Source: JALYUA01 sp038229875
GTDB lineage: Bacteria; Acidobacteriota; Thermoanaerobaculia; UBA5066; Gp7-AA6
Length of the DNA: 64,000 bases
Assembly: GCA_038229875.1 (NCBI GenBank)
Contig: JBBROA010000001.1
Span: 1-64,000, forward strand
Direction of reading: 5' to 3'
Shown in pieces: positions 24,875 to 33,065 of the stretch; the first letter of the stretch is position 1, and every line of letters starts with the position of its first letter. The notes beneath the pieces are model-generated. The model was not told the origin of the DNA and made no database searches. It saw nothing but the letters and a program-made list of their open reading frames with translations. A program made the translations under genes and the position numbers.

Positions 24875-26676
24875 AACTGGCGCCGATCGATTTCGCGATC
24901 CTGATCGGGTACTTCGTTCTCATCCTCGGCCTCGGGCTATTTTTCGCGCGCAAGGCGAAGCGGTCGATGCTCGACTACTTCCTCTCGAACCGCTCGATGC
25001 CCTGGTGGCTCGCGGGAACGGCGATGGTCGCGACCACGTTTTCCGCCGACACGCCTCTCGCGGTGACGGAGATGGTCGCGAAGAACGGCGTCGCCGGGAA
25101 CTGGCTCTGGTGGTCGATGCTGCCGTCCGGGATGCTCACCGTCTTCTTCTTCGCGCGGCTCTGGCGCCGCGCGGCGGTGATCACCGACGTCGAGCTCACG
25201 GAGCTGCGGTACTCGGGCAAGCCCGCCGCGTTTCTGCGAGGGTTCCGAGCGGCGTACATGGGGCTTCTCGTCAACATGCTCGTGATGGGTTGGGTGAACC
25301 TCGGCATGTCGAAGGTCATCGCGGGCACGCTCGGAATCTCCCGGTGGCCCGCGCTCTCGGTGTGCCTCCTGCTGACGTTCGCGTACACGGTTGTGTCCGG
25401 GTACTGGGGCGTCGCCGCGAACCACGGCGTGCAGTACCTGTTCGAGATGGGCGGCGCGATCGTGCTCGCGGTCGTCTCGGTGAGCGCGGTCGGGGGGATC
25501 GAGGCGTTGAAGTCGCGCGTCGGCGCCGCGCACCCGTCGGGCTCGCCCGCGGGCACGACGTTCGGCTCCGCGGACGCGATCCTCTCGATCTGGCCGGCGG
25601 GCGGCCACCCGTCGTGGGCACTGCCGGTCATTTCACTCGCCGGTCTTCTGGCGCTGAACTGGTGGGCGTCGTGGTACCCGGGCGCGGAGCCGGGCGGCGG
25701 GGGATACGTCGCCCAGAACATGCTCGCCTGCAAGGACGAGTGGAACAGCCGGTCGGCGGCCCTCTTCTTCAACATCGCCCATTACGCGCTGCGCAGCTGG
25801 CCCTGGGTCGTGACCGCTCTCTGCTCGCTCGCGATCTACGGTGGGTCCGTCCGGAACGCGGCGGGTGTGGAGGACCCGGGCCTGAATTACGTCCACATGA
25901 TGGTGGACTTCCTTCCGGTCGGGCTCCGGGGCCTGATGCTCGCGTCGTTCGCGGCCGCCTACACGTCCACCCAGGCGACGCAGATGAACTGGGGCTCGAG
26001 CTACCTGATGAACGATCTCTACCGCCGCTTCATCCGCAAGGACGCGTCCGAGCGGCACTACGTGCTCGCCTCGCGCGTCGCGACACTGTTCACGCTCGTT
26101 CTCTCCGTCGTCGTCACGATCTTCATGGACCAGATCAGCAAGGTCTGGGAGCTGCTCTTGACCCTCGGCGCCGGCACCGGCCTCGTCTACATCCTGCGCT
26201 GGTACTGGTGGCGGGTGAACGCCTGGTCGGAGGTGTCGGCGATGGGGGCCGCGCTCGTGACCTCGATGGGGCTTCGGCTCGCGGGCGCGCGAGTCCCCGC
26301 GCTCGATCCCGCGCGGCCGGAGGGGTTCGCGTTGAACCTGATCCTGACCACAATCGTGACCACCGCCGTCTGGCTCACGGTCACTTTCGCCACGAAGCCG
26401 GAGCGCCGGGAGACCCTGGAGGCGTTTTATCGGAAGGTGCGTCCTGCGGGCAACGGGTGGGAGCCGATCGCCCGGGCGACCGGGATCACGCCGCCCCCCG
26501 GTGAGATCGGCCGGAGCTTCGGGTTCTGGCTGCTGGGCATCACGGCGGTGTACTCGATCATGTTCGCGACCGGCGGCGTGATTTTCCACCTGCCGCGGCA
26601 GGCGGCGATCTTCGGAGCGCTTCTGGTGGTCTCCGGGACGCTCCTCATCGTCGGCATCGCGCGGGAAAAAGCTTGA
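24871..26676 (+). CDS. Sodium:solute symporter (SSS family)
   Basis: A 601-residue inner-membrane symporter with about 13-14 hydrophobic segments, beginning KLAPIDFAILIGYFVLILGLGLFF. Typical SSS marks are YFLSNRSMPWWLAGTAMVATTFSADTP near the N-terminus (discontinuous helix of the first repeat) and the AAYTSTQATQMNWGSSY region. It is similar in type to sugar- and sialic-acid-transporting SSS proteins. Its start overlaps the nagZ stop (ATGA) and its stop overlaps the start of the NamZ fusion gene (TTGA). This context suggests that it imports the GlcNAc or MurNAc released outside the inner membrane by the two enzymes. The actual substrate is not determined. Confidence 0.9.
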   Translation: MKLAPIDFAILIGYFVLILGLGLFFARKAKRSMLDYFLSNRSMPWWLAGTAMVATTFSADTPLAVTEMVAKNGVAGNWLWWSMLPSGMLTVFFFARLWRRAAVITDVELTELRYSGKPAAFLRGFRAAYMGLLVNMLVMGWVNLGMSKVIAGTLGISRWPALSVCLLLTFAYTVVSGYWGVAANHGVQYLFEMGGAIVLAVVSVSAVGGIEALKSRVGAAHPSGSPAGTTFGSADAILSIWPAGGHPSWALPVISLAGLLALNWWASWYPGAEPGGGGYVAQNMLACKDEWNSRSAALFFNIAHYALRSWPWVVTALCSLAIYGGSVRNAAGVEDPGLNYVHMMVDFLPVGLRGLMLASFAAAYTSTQATQMNWGSSYLMNDLYRRFIRKDASERHYVLASRVATLFTLVLSVVVTIFMDQISKVWELLLTLGAGTGLVYILRWYWWRVNAWSEVSAMGAALVTSMGLRLAGARVPALDPARPEGFALNLILTTIVTTAVWLTVTFATKPERRETLEAFYRKVRPAGNGWEPIARATGITPPPGEIGRSFGFWLLGITAVYSIMFATGGVIFHLPRQAAIFGALLVVSGTLLIVGIAREKA

Positions 26677-28991
26677 TCGCGGCCTTCCTCCTGTCGCTGT
26701 CGGCCGTCGCGAACGCTGGAACCGTTCCGCCGGCGGGGCGGCTCGCGCTCATAGACGCGGCGGTTTCGGAGGCGATCGCGGCGCACGAGCTTCCCGGCGC
26801 CGTCGTGCTGGTGGGTCGCGGCGAGCGGGTCGTGTACCGCAAGGCGTTCGGCGACCGCGCGGTCGAGCCGGCCGGCGAGCCGATGTCGGCCGACACGGTC
26901 TTCGACATCGCGTCGCTGACCAAGTGCGTGGCGACCGCGCCCTCGATCCTGATCCTTGTCGAGGAGGGGAAGATCCGGCTGGGCGATCCGGTCGCCCGCT
27001 ACATCCCGGAGTTTGCCGCCGGCGGCGGAGAGCGCTCGAAGGTGACCGTCGAGCAGCTCCTCACGCATCGCGCGGGCTTCGCCCCGGACGACCCGATCGA
27101 GCTTTACTCCGGAACCCCCGAAGAGATCTTCGCGCGCAAGTACCGGGAGCCGCTGCGGTCGCGCCCGGGCTCGGAATTCGTCTATTCGGACGTCGGCTAC
27201 GAGGTCCTGGGCGAGATCGTCCGGAGAGTGTCGGGGAAGTCCCTCGACGTCTTCGCCGCCGAGCGCATTTTTCGGCCGCTGGGCATGAAAGAGACGGAGT
27301 TCCGGCCCCTCGGCAAAGGCGGGATCCCCTCCTCGCGGATCGCCCCGACCGAGCAGAGGGAAGGGCGCGCGATGCGCGGCGAAGTCCACGACCCCCGCGC
27401 GTACGCCGTGGGCGGTGTCGCCGGCCACGCCGGGGTCTTCTCGACGGCCGACGACCTCGCGAAGTTCTGCCGGATGATCCTGGGCGGCGGTGTTTTCGGC
27501 GGCGCGCGGATCCTTTCGCCGCTCGGCGTCGAGGCGCTCACGCGGCCGCGCTTCTACGAGGACGGCGACATCCGCGCCCTCGGCTTCGACGTCGAGACCG
27601 GGTTCTCGAACAACCGCGGAGATCTCTTTCCCCGCGGCTCTTTCGGGCACACGGGCTTCACCGGGACGGGACTCTGGATGGACCCGGCGTCCCGGACCTT
27701 CGTCGTGTTTCTTTCCAACCGCGTGCACCCGGACGGCAAGGGCAACGTGGTCCGGATCCGCGGGATCGTCGCCAACGTCGTGGCCGCCGCGATTCCGGGC
27801 GACGTTCGGTCTGCAGCGCGCCGGCTCGCCGCGGGGGTTCCCGGGCCGGCCCGCCGTGTCATGGCCGGCATCGACGTCCTCGAGGACGAGGGGTTTCGGG
27901 CGATCGCCGGCAGGCGTGTCGGGCTCGTGACGAACGCGACCGGGATCGCCCGGGACGGCAGGTCCACCGTCGACGTCCTCGCGTCGAAGCGCGCGCGGGA
28001 CGCCGGGGTGACGCTCGTGAGGCTCTTCTCGCCGGAGCACGGGCTCCGGACCGACGCCGACGCGCCGGTCGCGGATGGAAAGGACCCGGTGACCGGGCTG
28101 CCGGTCGTGTCCCTCTACGGAGACCGCCGCCGCCCTCAGCCGGCGGAGCTCGCGGATTTAGACGCGCTCGTCCTCGACATCCAGGACGTCGGGGCCCGTT
28201 TCTATACCTACACGACCACCGGCGGCTATTTGTTGGAGGAGGCTTCGAAAGCGAAGATCCCGTTGATCGTCCTCGATCGTCCGGACCCGATCGGCGGGAC
28301 CGTCGTCGAGGGCCCCATGGCCGACCGGGACAAGCTCTCTTTCACCGCGTACGCTCCAATCCCGATCCGCTACGGGATGACGCCCGGAGAGCTCCTCGGG
28401 CTCTTCAACTCCGAGAACCGGATCGGCGCGCGGCTCGAAGTCGTCCGGATGCGCGGCTGGAACCGCGCGCTCTGGTATGACGAGACCGGCCTCGAGTGGA
28501 TCAATCCCTCACCGAACATGCGGTCGCTGACGGAAGCGGCGCTCTATCCCGGCGTCGGGCTCCTCGAGCCGACGAACGTCTCCGTCGGACGCGGCACCGA
28601 CACCCCGTTCGAAGTGGTGGGCGCTCCCTGGATCGACGGCCACCGGCTCGCGGCGTATCTGGCGGCGCGGCAAATTCCGGGCGTGCGCTTCACGCCCGTT
28701 CACTTCACCCCGGCCGTGTCGGTTCACCAGGGGAAGCTGTGCGCCGGGATCCGGATCGACGTCGTGGACCGGGAGGCGCTGCGGTCGGTGACCCTCGGGA
28801 TCGAGCTCATTTCCGCCCTGCGCGTTCTTTTTCCCGGCGACTGGGACCGGTCGAAGCTTCCAGCGCTGCTCGCCAACGCGGCGACGCTCGAGCGAATCGA
28901 AGCCGGCGACCCGCCCGAAAGGATCCTGTCTTCGTGGGAAAGCGACCTCGCCCGGTTCGGCCGGGTCCGCGCCCGGCATCTGCTCTACTGA
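26673..28991 (+). CDS. namZ: Serine beta-lactamase-fold / NamZ exo-muramidase fusion
   Basis: A 772-residue exported two-domain enzyme, starting at TTG within the symporter stop (TTGA) and opening with a signal peptide (LLSLSAVANA). Residues 20-375 are a class C beta-lactamase/penicillin-binding fold with SLTK (81-84), YSD (171-173) and HTG (326-328). Residues 397-772 are a DUF1343/NamZ (GH171) domain, known in Bacillus to cut MurNAc from the non-reducing end of MurNAc-GlcNAc; marks are LFSPEHGLR, LVLDIQDVGARFYTY, DRPDPIGG and SVGRGTDTPFE. In Bacillus subtilis the equivalent functions are separate neighbouring genes beside nagZ. The fusion could trim peptide and sugar from the same fragment. 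Confidence 0.9.
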   Translation: MIAAFLLSLSAVANAGTVPPAGRLALIDAAVSEAIAAHELPGAVVLVGRGERVVYRKAFGDRAVEPAGEPMSADTVFDIASLTKCVATAPSILILVEEGKIRLGDPVARYIPEFAAGGGERSKVTVEQLLTHRAGFAPDDPIELYSGTPEEIFARKYREPLRSRPGSEFVYSDVGYEVLGEIVRRVSGKSLDVFAAERIFRPLGMKETEFRPLGKGGIPSSRIAPTEQREGRAMRGEVHDPRAYAVGGVAGHAGVFSTADDLAKFCRMILGGGVFGGARILSPLGVEALTRPRFYEDGDIRALGFDVETGFSNNRGDLFPRGSFGHTGFTGTGLWMDPASRTFVVFLSNRVHPDGKGNVVRIRGIVANVVAAAIPGDVRSAARRLAAGVPGPARRVMAGIDVLEDEGFRAIAGRRVGLVTNATGIARDGRSTVDVLASKRARDAGVTLVRLFSPEHGLRTDADAPVADGKDPVTGLPVVSLYGDRRRPQPAELADLDALVLDIQDVGARFYTYTTTGGYLLEEASKAKIPLIVLDRPDPIGGTVVEGPMADRDKLSFTAYAPIPIRYGMTPGELLGLFNSENRIGARLEVVRMRGWNRALWYDETGLEWINPSPNMRSLTEAALYPGVGLLEPTNVSVGRGTDTPFEVVGAPWIDGHRLAAYLAARQIPGVRFTPVHFTPAVSVHQGKLCAGIRIDVVDREALRSVTLGIELISALRVLFPGDWDRSKLPALLANAATLERIEAGDPPERILSSWESDLARFGRVRARHLLY

Positions 28992-29048
28992 CTTCCGCGG
29001 TCAGGACGCGGCAGCTTTTGCGACATGCCTCTGGCGACGAATCAGGAG

Positions 29049-29091
29049 CCGAGCGACCACCGGGAGCGAGACGGCCGCGGTGCTCCGCGGA
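29049..29091. repeat. Copy B of a 43-nt dispersed palindromic repeat
   Basis: This matches 16403-16445 at 40 of 43 positions, with CCGCGG-tgct-CCGCGG at 29076-29091; the loop change keeps the stem. It lies between the convergent ends of the NamZ fusion gene and ridA. The rest of the 180-bp gap shows no gene. Confidence 0.75.
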
Positions 29092-29172
29092 CCACTGGTC
29101 CTGCCGCCCCTGAGACGGAAAATGGGATCAAACAAAGGGAAGCTTCTTCGCTCAACTCCTGACCCCTAACCG

Positions 29173-29565
29173 CTAGCCGCCCTCTACGATCGCTTCCGCC
29201 TCGATCTCCACGAGCATCTCGGGCGAGATGAGACGCGACACTTCCAGCATCGCGGTGGCGGGCCGGATTTCTCCAAAGAATTCCCCGTGCGCGCGGCCGA
29301 TCTCCTCCCATGCGGATATGTCGGTGACGAACATGCGGGTACGGACGACGTCCGCGAGGCGCGCGCCGCAGCTTTCGAGCGCGGACTGGATGTTCCGGAG
29401 CGCCTGGACGGCCTGGGCATACGGGTCGCCGATGCCGACGATTGTCCCGTCCGGGGCCGTAGCCGTCGTCCCCGAGACGTGGACGACGCTGCCGACTCGC
29501 ACGGCGCGTGAGTAGCCGACGCGGGGCTCCCACGGGGTGCCGGAGGAGACGTTGCGGCGGCTCAC
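29173..29565 (-). CDS. ridA: RidA family (YjgF/YER057c/UK114) protein
   Basis: A 130-residue member of the Rid family, cytosolic trimers that hydrolyse reactive enamine/imine intermediates from PLP enzymes. The body matches the family pattern: [53 protein letters not shown] and the C-terminal [11 protein letters not shown]. The arginine of the active-site VRTR stretch (Arg105 in E. coli) is present. It begins with GTG and stands alone, 115 bp from speA on the same strand. The subgroup cannot be assigned securely. Confidence 0.9.
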   Translation of the reverse strand: MSRRNVSSGTPWEPRVGYSRAVRVGSVVHVSGTTATAPDGTIVGIGDPYAQAVQALRNIQSALESCGARLADVVRTRMFVTDISAWEEIGRAHGEFFGEIRPATAMLEVSRLISPEMLVEIEAEAIVEGG

Positions 29566-29680
29566 GGGGCTGATCCTACGCCGTGCGCCGGGTTGTTCGA
29601 AACTTGTTTGTGTTCAGGAGCGCGGTGAGCCGGACGAGCGCAAGGAGCAGGAGGGCCATCGCCGGAGATCCGGCCGATCT

Positions 29681-31630
29681 CTACCTCTCGAGGTACGTGT
29701 AGCGGGGGAACATCGCCTCGAACTCCTTGTAGATGCGCTGCACCTCATCCTTCTTCACCGGACGGTTCGTGACGCGCCGGAGCTGCTTGTTGATCGAGTC
29801 GAGGATCTCCGTCTTGTCGTAATTCATGTACTCGAGCACGCGCTCGCAGGACTCCCCGGGGAGGACGTCCTCCACCTTCCCGCGCCCCTCCTCGTCCACC
29901 GTGACTAAGACCTCGTGGGCTTCGCCGAACAGGTTGTGAAGGTCTCCGAGCACGTCCTGGTACGCGCCCATCAGGCAGAACGCGACGTAATAGGGCTCGT
30001 CCTTGTGGAAGGTGTGAAGCGGCAGCGTGTCCTTGATGTCGCGGAGGTCAATGAACTTGTCGATCTTTCCGTCCGAGTCGCAGGTGATGTCGGCGAGCGT
30101 GCCGACCTCGACCGGCTTCTCGTTCAACCGGTGGATCGGAAGAATCGGGAAGAGCTGGTCGATGGCCCAGGAGTCGGGCAACGACTGGAAGACCGAGAAA
30201 TTCATGACGTAGGTGTCCGCCAGCATCTTCTCCATGTCCTCGAACTCTTCCGGGATTTCCTTCAGGGTCTTCAAATCCCGATGGATCCGCTCGCAGATCT
30301 GCCAGTAGAGGATCTCGCCCTTCGAGCGGTCCTCGAGCGAGAGATGCCCGAGGTTGAAAAGTGTGAAGAGCTCTTCCTTGTACTGCTGAGCGTCATGGTA
30401 GCTCTCGCGGAGGTTCTTCGCGTTCGTCGTTGCGAGAATGCCCGCCAGCTCCTGGATCACGGGAGCGTCGTTCCCGGTGACGCGGACCTTGCGGCCCTGC
30501 TCGATCCGGTCGGCGACGTCGAGCACGTTGGCGATCAGGACCGAGTGAAACGCGGTCACCGCGCGCCCCGATTCGGTCACGAGAGTGGGAACGGGGACAT
30601 TTTCCTCTTCGCAGATCTGCTTGATCGTGTAGACGACGTCGTTCGCGTACTCCTGGGTGGAGTAATTCATGGAGGACTCGAATGCCGTCTTCGAGCCGTC
30701 GTAGTCCACTCCGAGGCCGCCGCCGAGATTCAAGTACTGAATAGGCACGCCCATCGCGCGAAGTTTCGCGTAAACGCGGCCCGCCTCGCGGATCGCGTTC
30801 TTGATCTTGCGGATGTCCGTGATCTGGGAGCCGATGTGGAAGTGCAGCATCACCATCGCATCGAGCATCCGCCGCGATTTCAGGATCTTGACCGCCTCGA
30901 GCATCTCCGGGGTGGTCAGGCCGAACTTCGCCGCCTCGCCTCCCGACTTCGCCCATTTGCCCGAGCCTCGCGCGTAGAGCTTGGCGCGCATTCCGAGAAG
31001 CGGCCTCACGCCGCGGGTCTTCGCCACGCTCAGGATCCGATCGAGCTCGGACACCTTCTCGAGAATCAGCACGACCTTCTTCTTCATCCGCACGGCGTTC
31101 AATGCCATTCCGATGAACGGATCGTCTTTGTACCCGTTGCAGGTGATGAGGCACTCGGGGCCGAGGTCCGCAGCGATCGCGGCGAGGAGCTCGGGCTTCG
31201 ATCCCGCCTCGAGGCCATAGTTGTAGGGCCGGCCGGCTTCGATGATCTGCTGAACGACGACCCTTTTCTGGTTGACCTTGATCGGGAAGACGCCGCGGAA
31301 GACGTTCCGGTATTCGAACTCGTCGATCGCCCGCGCGAACGCGTCATTCAAGCTGCGCACCGATTCCGAGAGGATCTGCGGGAACCGGATCACCATCGGG
31401 GTCGTGATGCCGCGCAGCGCCACCTCGTCCACGATCTGTTTCAACGCGACGCCACGGTGCGCCTCCCGCGTCGGCCGTACGAAAAGCTCACCTTCCTCGG
31501 AGACGTGAAAAAAGCCCTTTCCCCAGTTCGGGATGCCGTAGACCGCGGCCGCGTCTTCGAATCGCTGCTGGGGACGCGCCCGGGAGGACGTTTCCGAGAG
31601 GTTTCGGCGAATGGGTCGGGCGCTGGCCAT
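29681..31630 (-). CDS. speA: Biosynthetic arginine decarboxylase SpeA
   Basis: A PLP-dependent, fold III enzyme converting arginine to agmatine, the first step of the ADC polyamine route. At 649 residues it is of full SpeA length. The PLP lysine is in FPIKVNQ (Lys118); other marks are LHFHIGSQ, LNLGGGLGVDYDGS, TESGRAVTAFHS, and ITCDSDGKID carrying the active-site cysteine across the dimer. No agmatinase or ureohydrolase gene is adjacent. A terminator for the upstream csbD gene separates the two, so speA has its own promoter in the 130 bp before it. Confidence 0.96.
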   Translation of the reverse strand: MASARPIRRNLSETSSRARPQQRFEDAAAVYGIPNWGKGFFHVSEEGELFVRPTREAHRGVALKQIVDEVALRGITTPMVIRFPQILSESVRSLNDAFARAIDEFEYRNVFRGVFPIKVNQKRVVVQQIIEAGRPYNYGLEAGSKPELLAAIAADLGPECLITCNGYKDDPFIGMALNAVRMKKKVVLILEKVSELDRILSVAKTRGVRPLLGMRAKLYARGSGKWAKSGGEAAKFGLTTPEMLEAVKILKSRRMLDAMVMLHFHIGSQITDIRKIKNAIREAGRVYAKLRAMGVPIQYLNLGGGLGVDYDGSKTAFESSMNYSTQEYANDVVYTIKQICEEENVPVPTLVTESGRAVTAFHSVLIANVLDVADRIEQGRKVRVTGNDAPVIQELAGILATTNAKNLRESYHDAQQYKEELFTLFNLGHLSLEDRSKGEILYWQICERIHRDLKTLKEIPEEFEDMEKMLADTYVMNFSVFQSLPDSWAIDQLFPILPIHRLNEKPVEVGTLADITCDSDGKIDKFIDLRDIKDTLPLHTFHKDEPYYVAFCLMGAYQDVLGDLHNLFGEAHEVLVTVDEEGRGKVEDVLPGESCERVLEYMNYDKTEILDSINKQLRRVTNRPVKKDEVQRIYKEFEAMFPRYTYLER

Positions 31631-31714
31631 GGGGGCATGCTAGCGCAATGGCCGGGGAGGCGAAGGCGAAGGGGGAAGGGCGAAAGCTCTCGTCTCTTTC
31701 ATGCGATCACGTCC

Positions 31715-31740
31715 AAAAAAAAAGCCCGCGTCGCGCGGGC
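31715..31740 (-). terminator. Intrinsic terminator of csbD-mscS
   Basis: On the minus strand the perfect 7-bp stem GCCCGCG/CGCGGGC (31724-31740, 3-nt loop) is followed by nine T residues (plus-strand A-run 31715-31723). It lies 22 bp past the csbD stop, the best intrinsic terminator in the window. Confidence 0.92.
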
Positions 31741-31761
31741 TTTGGACCTCAAAGATGCCGG

Positions 31762-31965
31762 TCAGCGCTTGACGTCTTCGCCGAGATCCTCGAGAGCCTC
31801 GCCGACCTTGCGCTTGACCCGGCCAAATCCCTCTTTGAGGGCGCCGCCCGCGCGCTGGTTCGCACCTTCGCTCTCGAGCTCCGCGTTGCCGGTCACCGTT
31901 CCGGCCGCTTCTTTGATCCTTCCTGCCAGATTGTCTTTTTTGCCGTCGATCTCGTCACGGTTCAT
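31762..31965 (-). CDS. CsbD-like stress protein
   Basis: A 67-residue hydrophilic helical protein of the CsbD (YjbJ) family, small proteins induced by general stress in many bacteria with no known biochemical role. The family pattern is visible: MNRDEIDGKKDNLAGRIKEAAGTVTGN, then a second related half ending in KRKVGEALEDLGEDVKR. Its ATG overlaps the mscS stop by 4 bp, with AAGGAG placed upstream inside mscS, so the two are coupled. Pairing with a mechanosensitive channel suggests an osmotic-stress operon. Confidence 0.9.
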   Translation of the reverse strand: MNRDEIDGKKDNLAGRIKEAAGTVTGNAELESEGANQRAGGALKEGFGRVKRKVGEALEDLGEDVKR

Positions 31966-32891
31966 GGGTTGCTCCTTCCAGCTCCGGAGGGTGCAGGTTT
32001 TATGCCGGTCCCATTCTCACCCGCGGTCTCGGGGGGGCCACCGTCCTTCAGAAAAGACAGTCCTTCCGCGGTCTTGATGTGGAGGTCTCGCTGCGGATTC
32101 GGGATCGCGATCCGGCGTGCGGAAAGCTCTTCCCAGATGGCAAAATTCAGTGCGCTTACGAACGCCGGGCGCTTGTGCAGCATCTGAGACGTCCAGCAGA
32201 GCAGCTCGAAGTCGAGCGTGGATTCTCCAAATCCCAGGAAATAGACGGACGGAGCAGGATCCGGCAGGACGCCGTCGCATCGGGAGGCGGCGGCGATGAG
32301 CGCCTTCTCCACCTCGCGGGGATGGCTGTCGGAGGCGACGCCGATGGGAACACGGAACCGGATGCGGTTGCTCCGGAAGCTCCAGTTCGTGACCGTGTCG
32401 GTCATGAACTTCGAGTTCGGCACGATCAGGAACACGTCGTCATTCGTCCGGATGACCGTTGAGCGCGTTCGGATCTCGACGACGTCTCCGTTCATCTTGT
32501 CGATCTCGATCCGGTCTCCCACCATGATCGGGCGTTCCAGCAGCACGATGATCCCGGCAAAGAAGTTCTTCACGATGTCCTGGAGTCCGAAGCCGAGGCC
32601 GACGCCGAGAGCCGCCCCGAACGCCGCCAGGCTGCTCGCGTTGATGCCGAGCGCATTCACGGCCAGCATGACGCCCGCGAACCAGATGAGATAAGCGAGG
32701 ACGCGGCCGACGGAGTAGCGGGCCCCGACCTCCAGATTCGTGCGGGCGAGAAGACGCTCGGCGATCAGCTTGCGCGCGATCCGCGCCGCGACCCACGTTG
32801 CCGCCAGGATCGCCAGGAAGACCATGATGCTCGAGACGGTGACGCTGTTTTCGCCGATCTTGAAGAGCCGGAAGCTCAGGAAATCGCCCAT
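31962..32891 (-). CDS. MscS family mechanosensitive ion channel
   Basis: A 309-residue small-conductance mechanosensitive channel that opens when membrane tension rises, releasing solutes on osmotic downshock. Three hydrophobic segments occur near the N-terminus (about residues 18-38, 62-85 and 90-115). The pore helix is ALGVGLGFGLQDIVKNFFAG, followed by the beta-domain (ERPIMVGDRIEI, VIRTNDDVFLIVPNSKFM) and a C-terminal alpha/beta domain. It is close in size to E. coli MscS (286 residues), with an extra polar tail. The downstream CsbD-like gene overlaps by 4 bp. Confidence 0.93.
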   Translation of the reverse strand: MGDFLSFRLFKIGENSVTVSSIMVFLAILAATWVAARIARKLIAERLLARTNLEVGARYSVGRVLAYLIWFAGVMLAVNALGINASSLAAFGAALGVGLGFGLQDIVKNFFAGIIVLLERPIMVGDRIEIDKMNGDVVEIRTRSTVIRTNDDVFLIVPNSKFMTDTVTNWSFRSNRIRFRVPIGVASDSHPREVEKALIAAASRCDGVLPDPAPSVYFLGFGESTLDFELLCWTSQMLHKRPAFVSALNFAIWEELSARRIAIPNPQRDLHIKTAEGLSFLKDGGPPETAGENGTGIKPAPSGAGRSNP

Positions 32892-32963
32892 GACGCTACC
32901 GCGCTGCAGGTTCGGTGCCCGGGGAATTGAAGAGGTCAGGAGTCAGGGCGTTCGGGGTCAGGC

Positions 32964-32984
32964 GGGAATCGGGAATCGGGAATC
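32964..32984. repeat. Heptanucleotide tandem repeat (GGGAATC x3)
   Basis: Three perfect head-to-tail copies of GGGAATC in the gap between mscS and the M20 hydrolase gene. It is one of three 7-nt tandem repeats in the window. Confidence 0.85.
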
Positions 32985-33033
32985 GCACCCGAAAATCAAA
33001 CGACGGCGCGAGGAGTGCAAGGCTCCGGTCCGC

Positions 33034-33061
33034 CTCACCCCTCACCCTTCACCCCTCACGT
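33034..33061. repeat. Heptanucleotide tandem repeat (CTCACCC x4, imperfect)
   Basis: Four 7-nt units: two perfect CTCACCC, one TTCACCC and one CTCACGT, ending 5 bp before the M20 gene's 3' end at 33066. It lies 49 bp from the GGGAATC repeat. Confidence 0.8.
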
Positions 33062-33065
33062 CTTT

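Noticed and set aside
29915..32077. 720-residue open frame on the plus strand
   Set aside because: It is antisense to speA, csbD and part of mscS, which have clear family motifs, and its own composition is unnatural.
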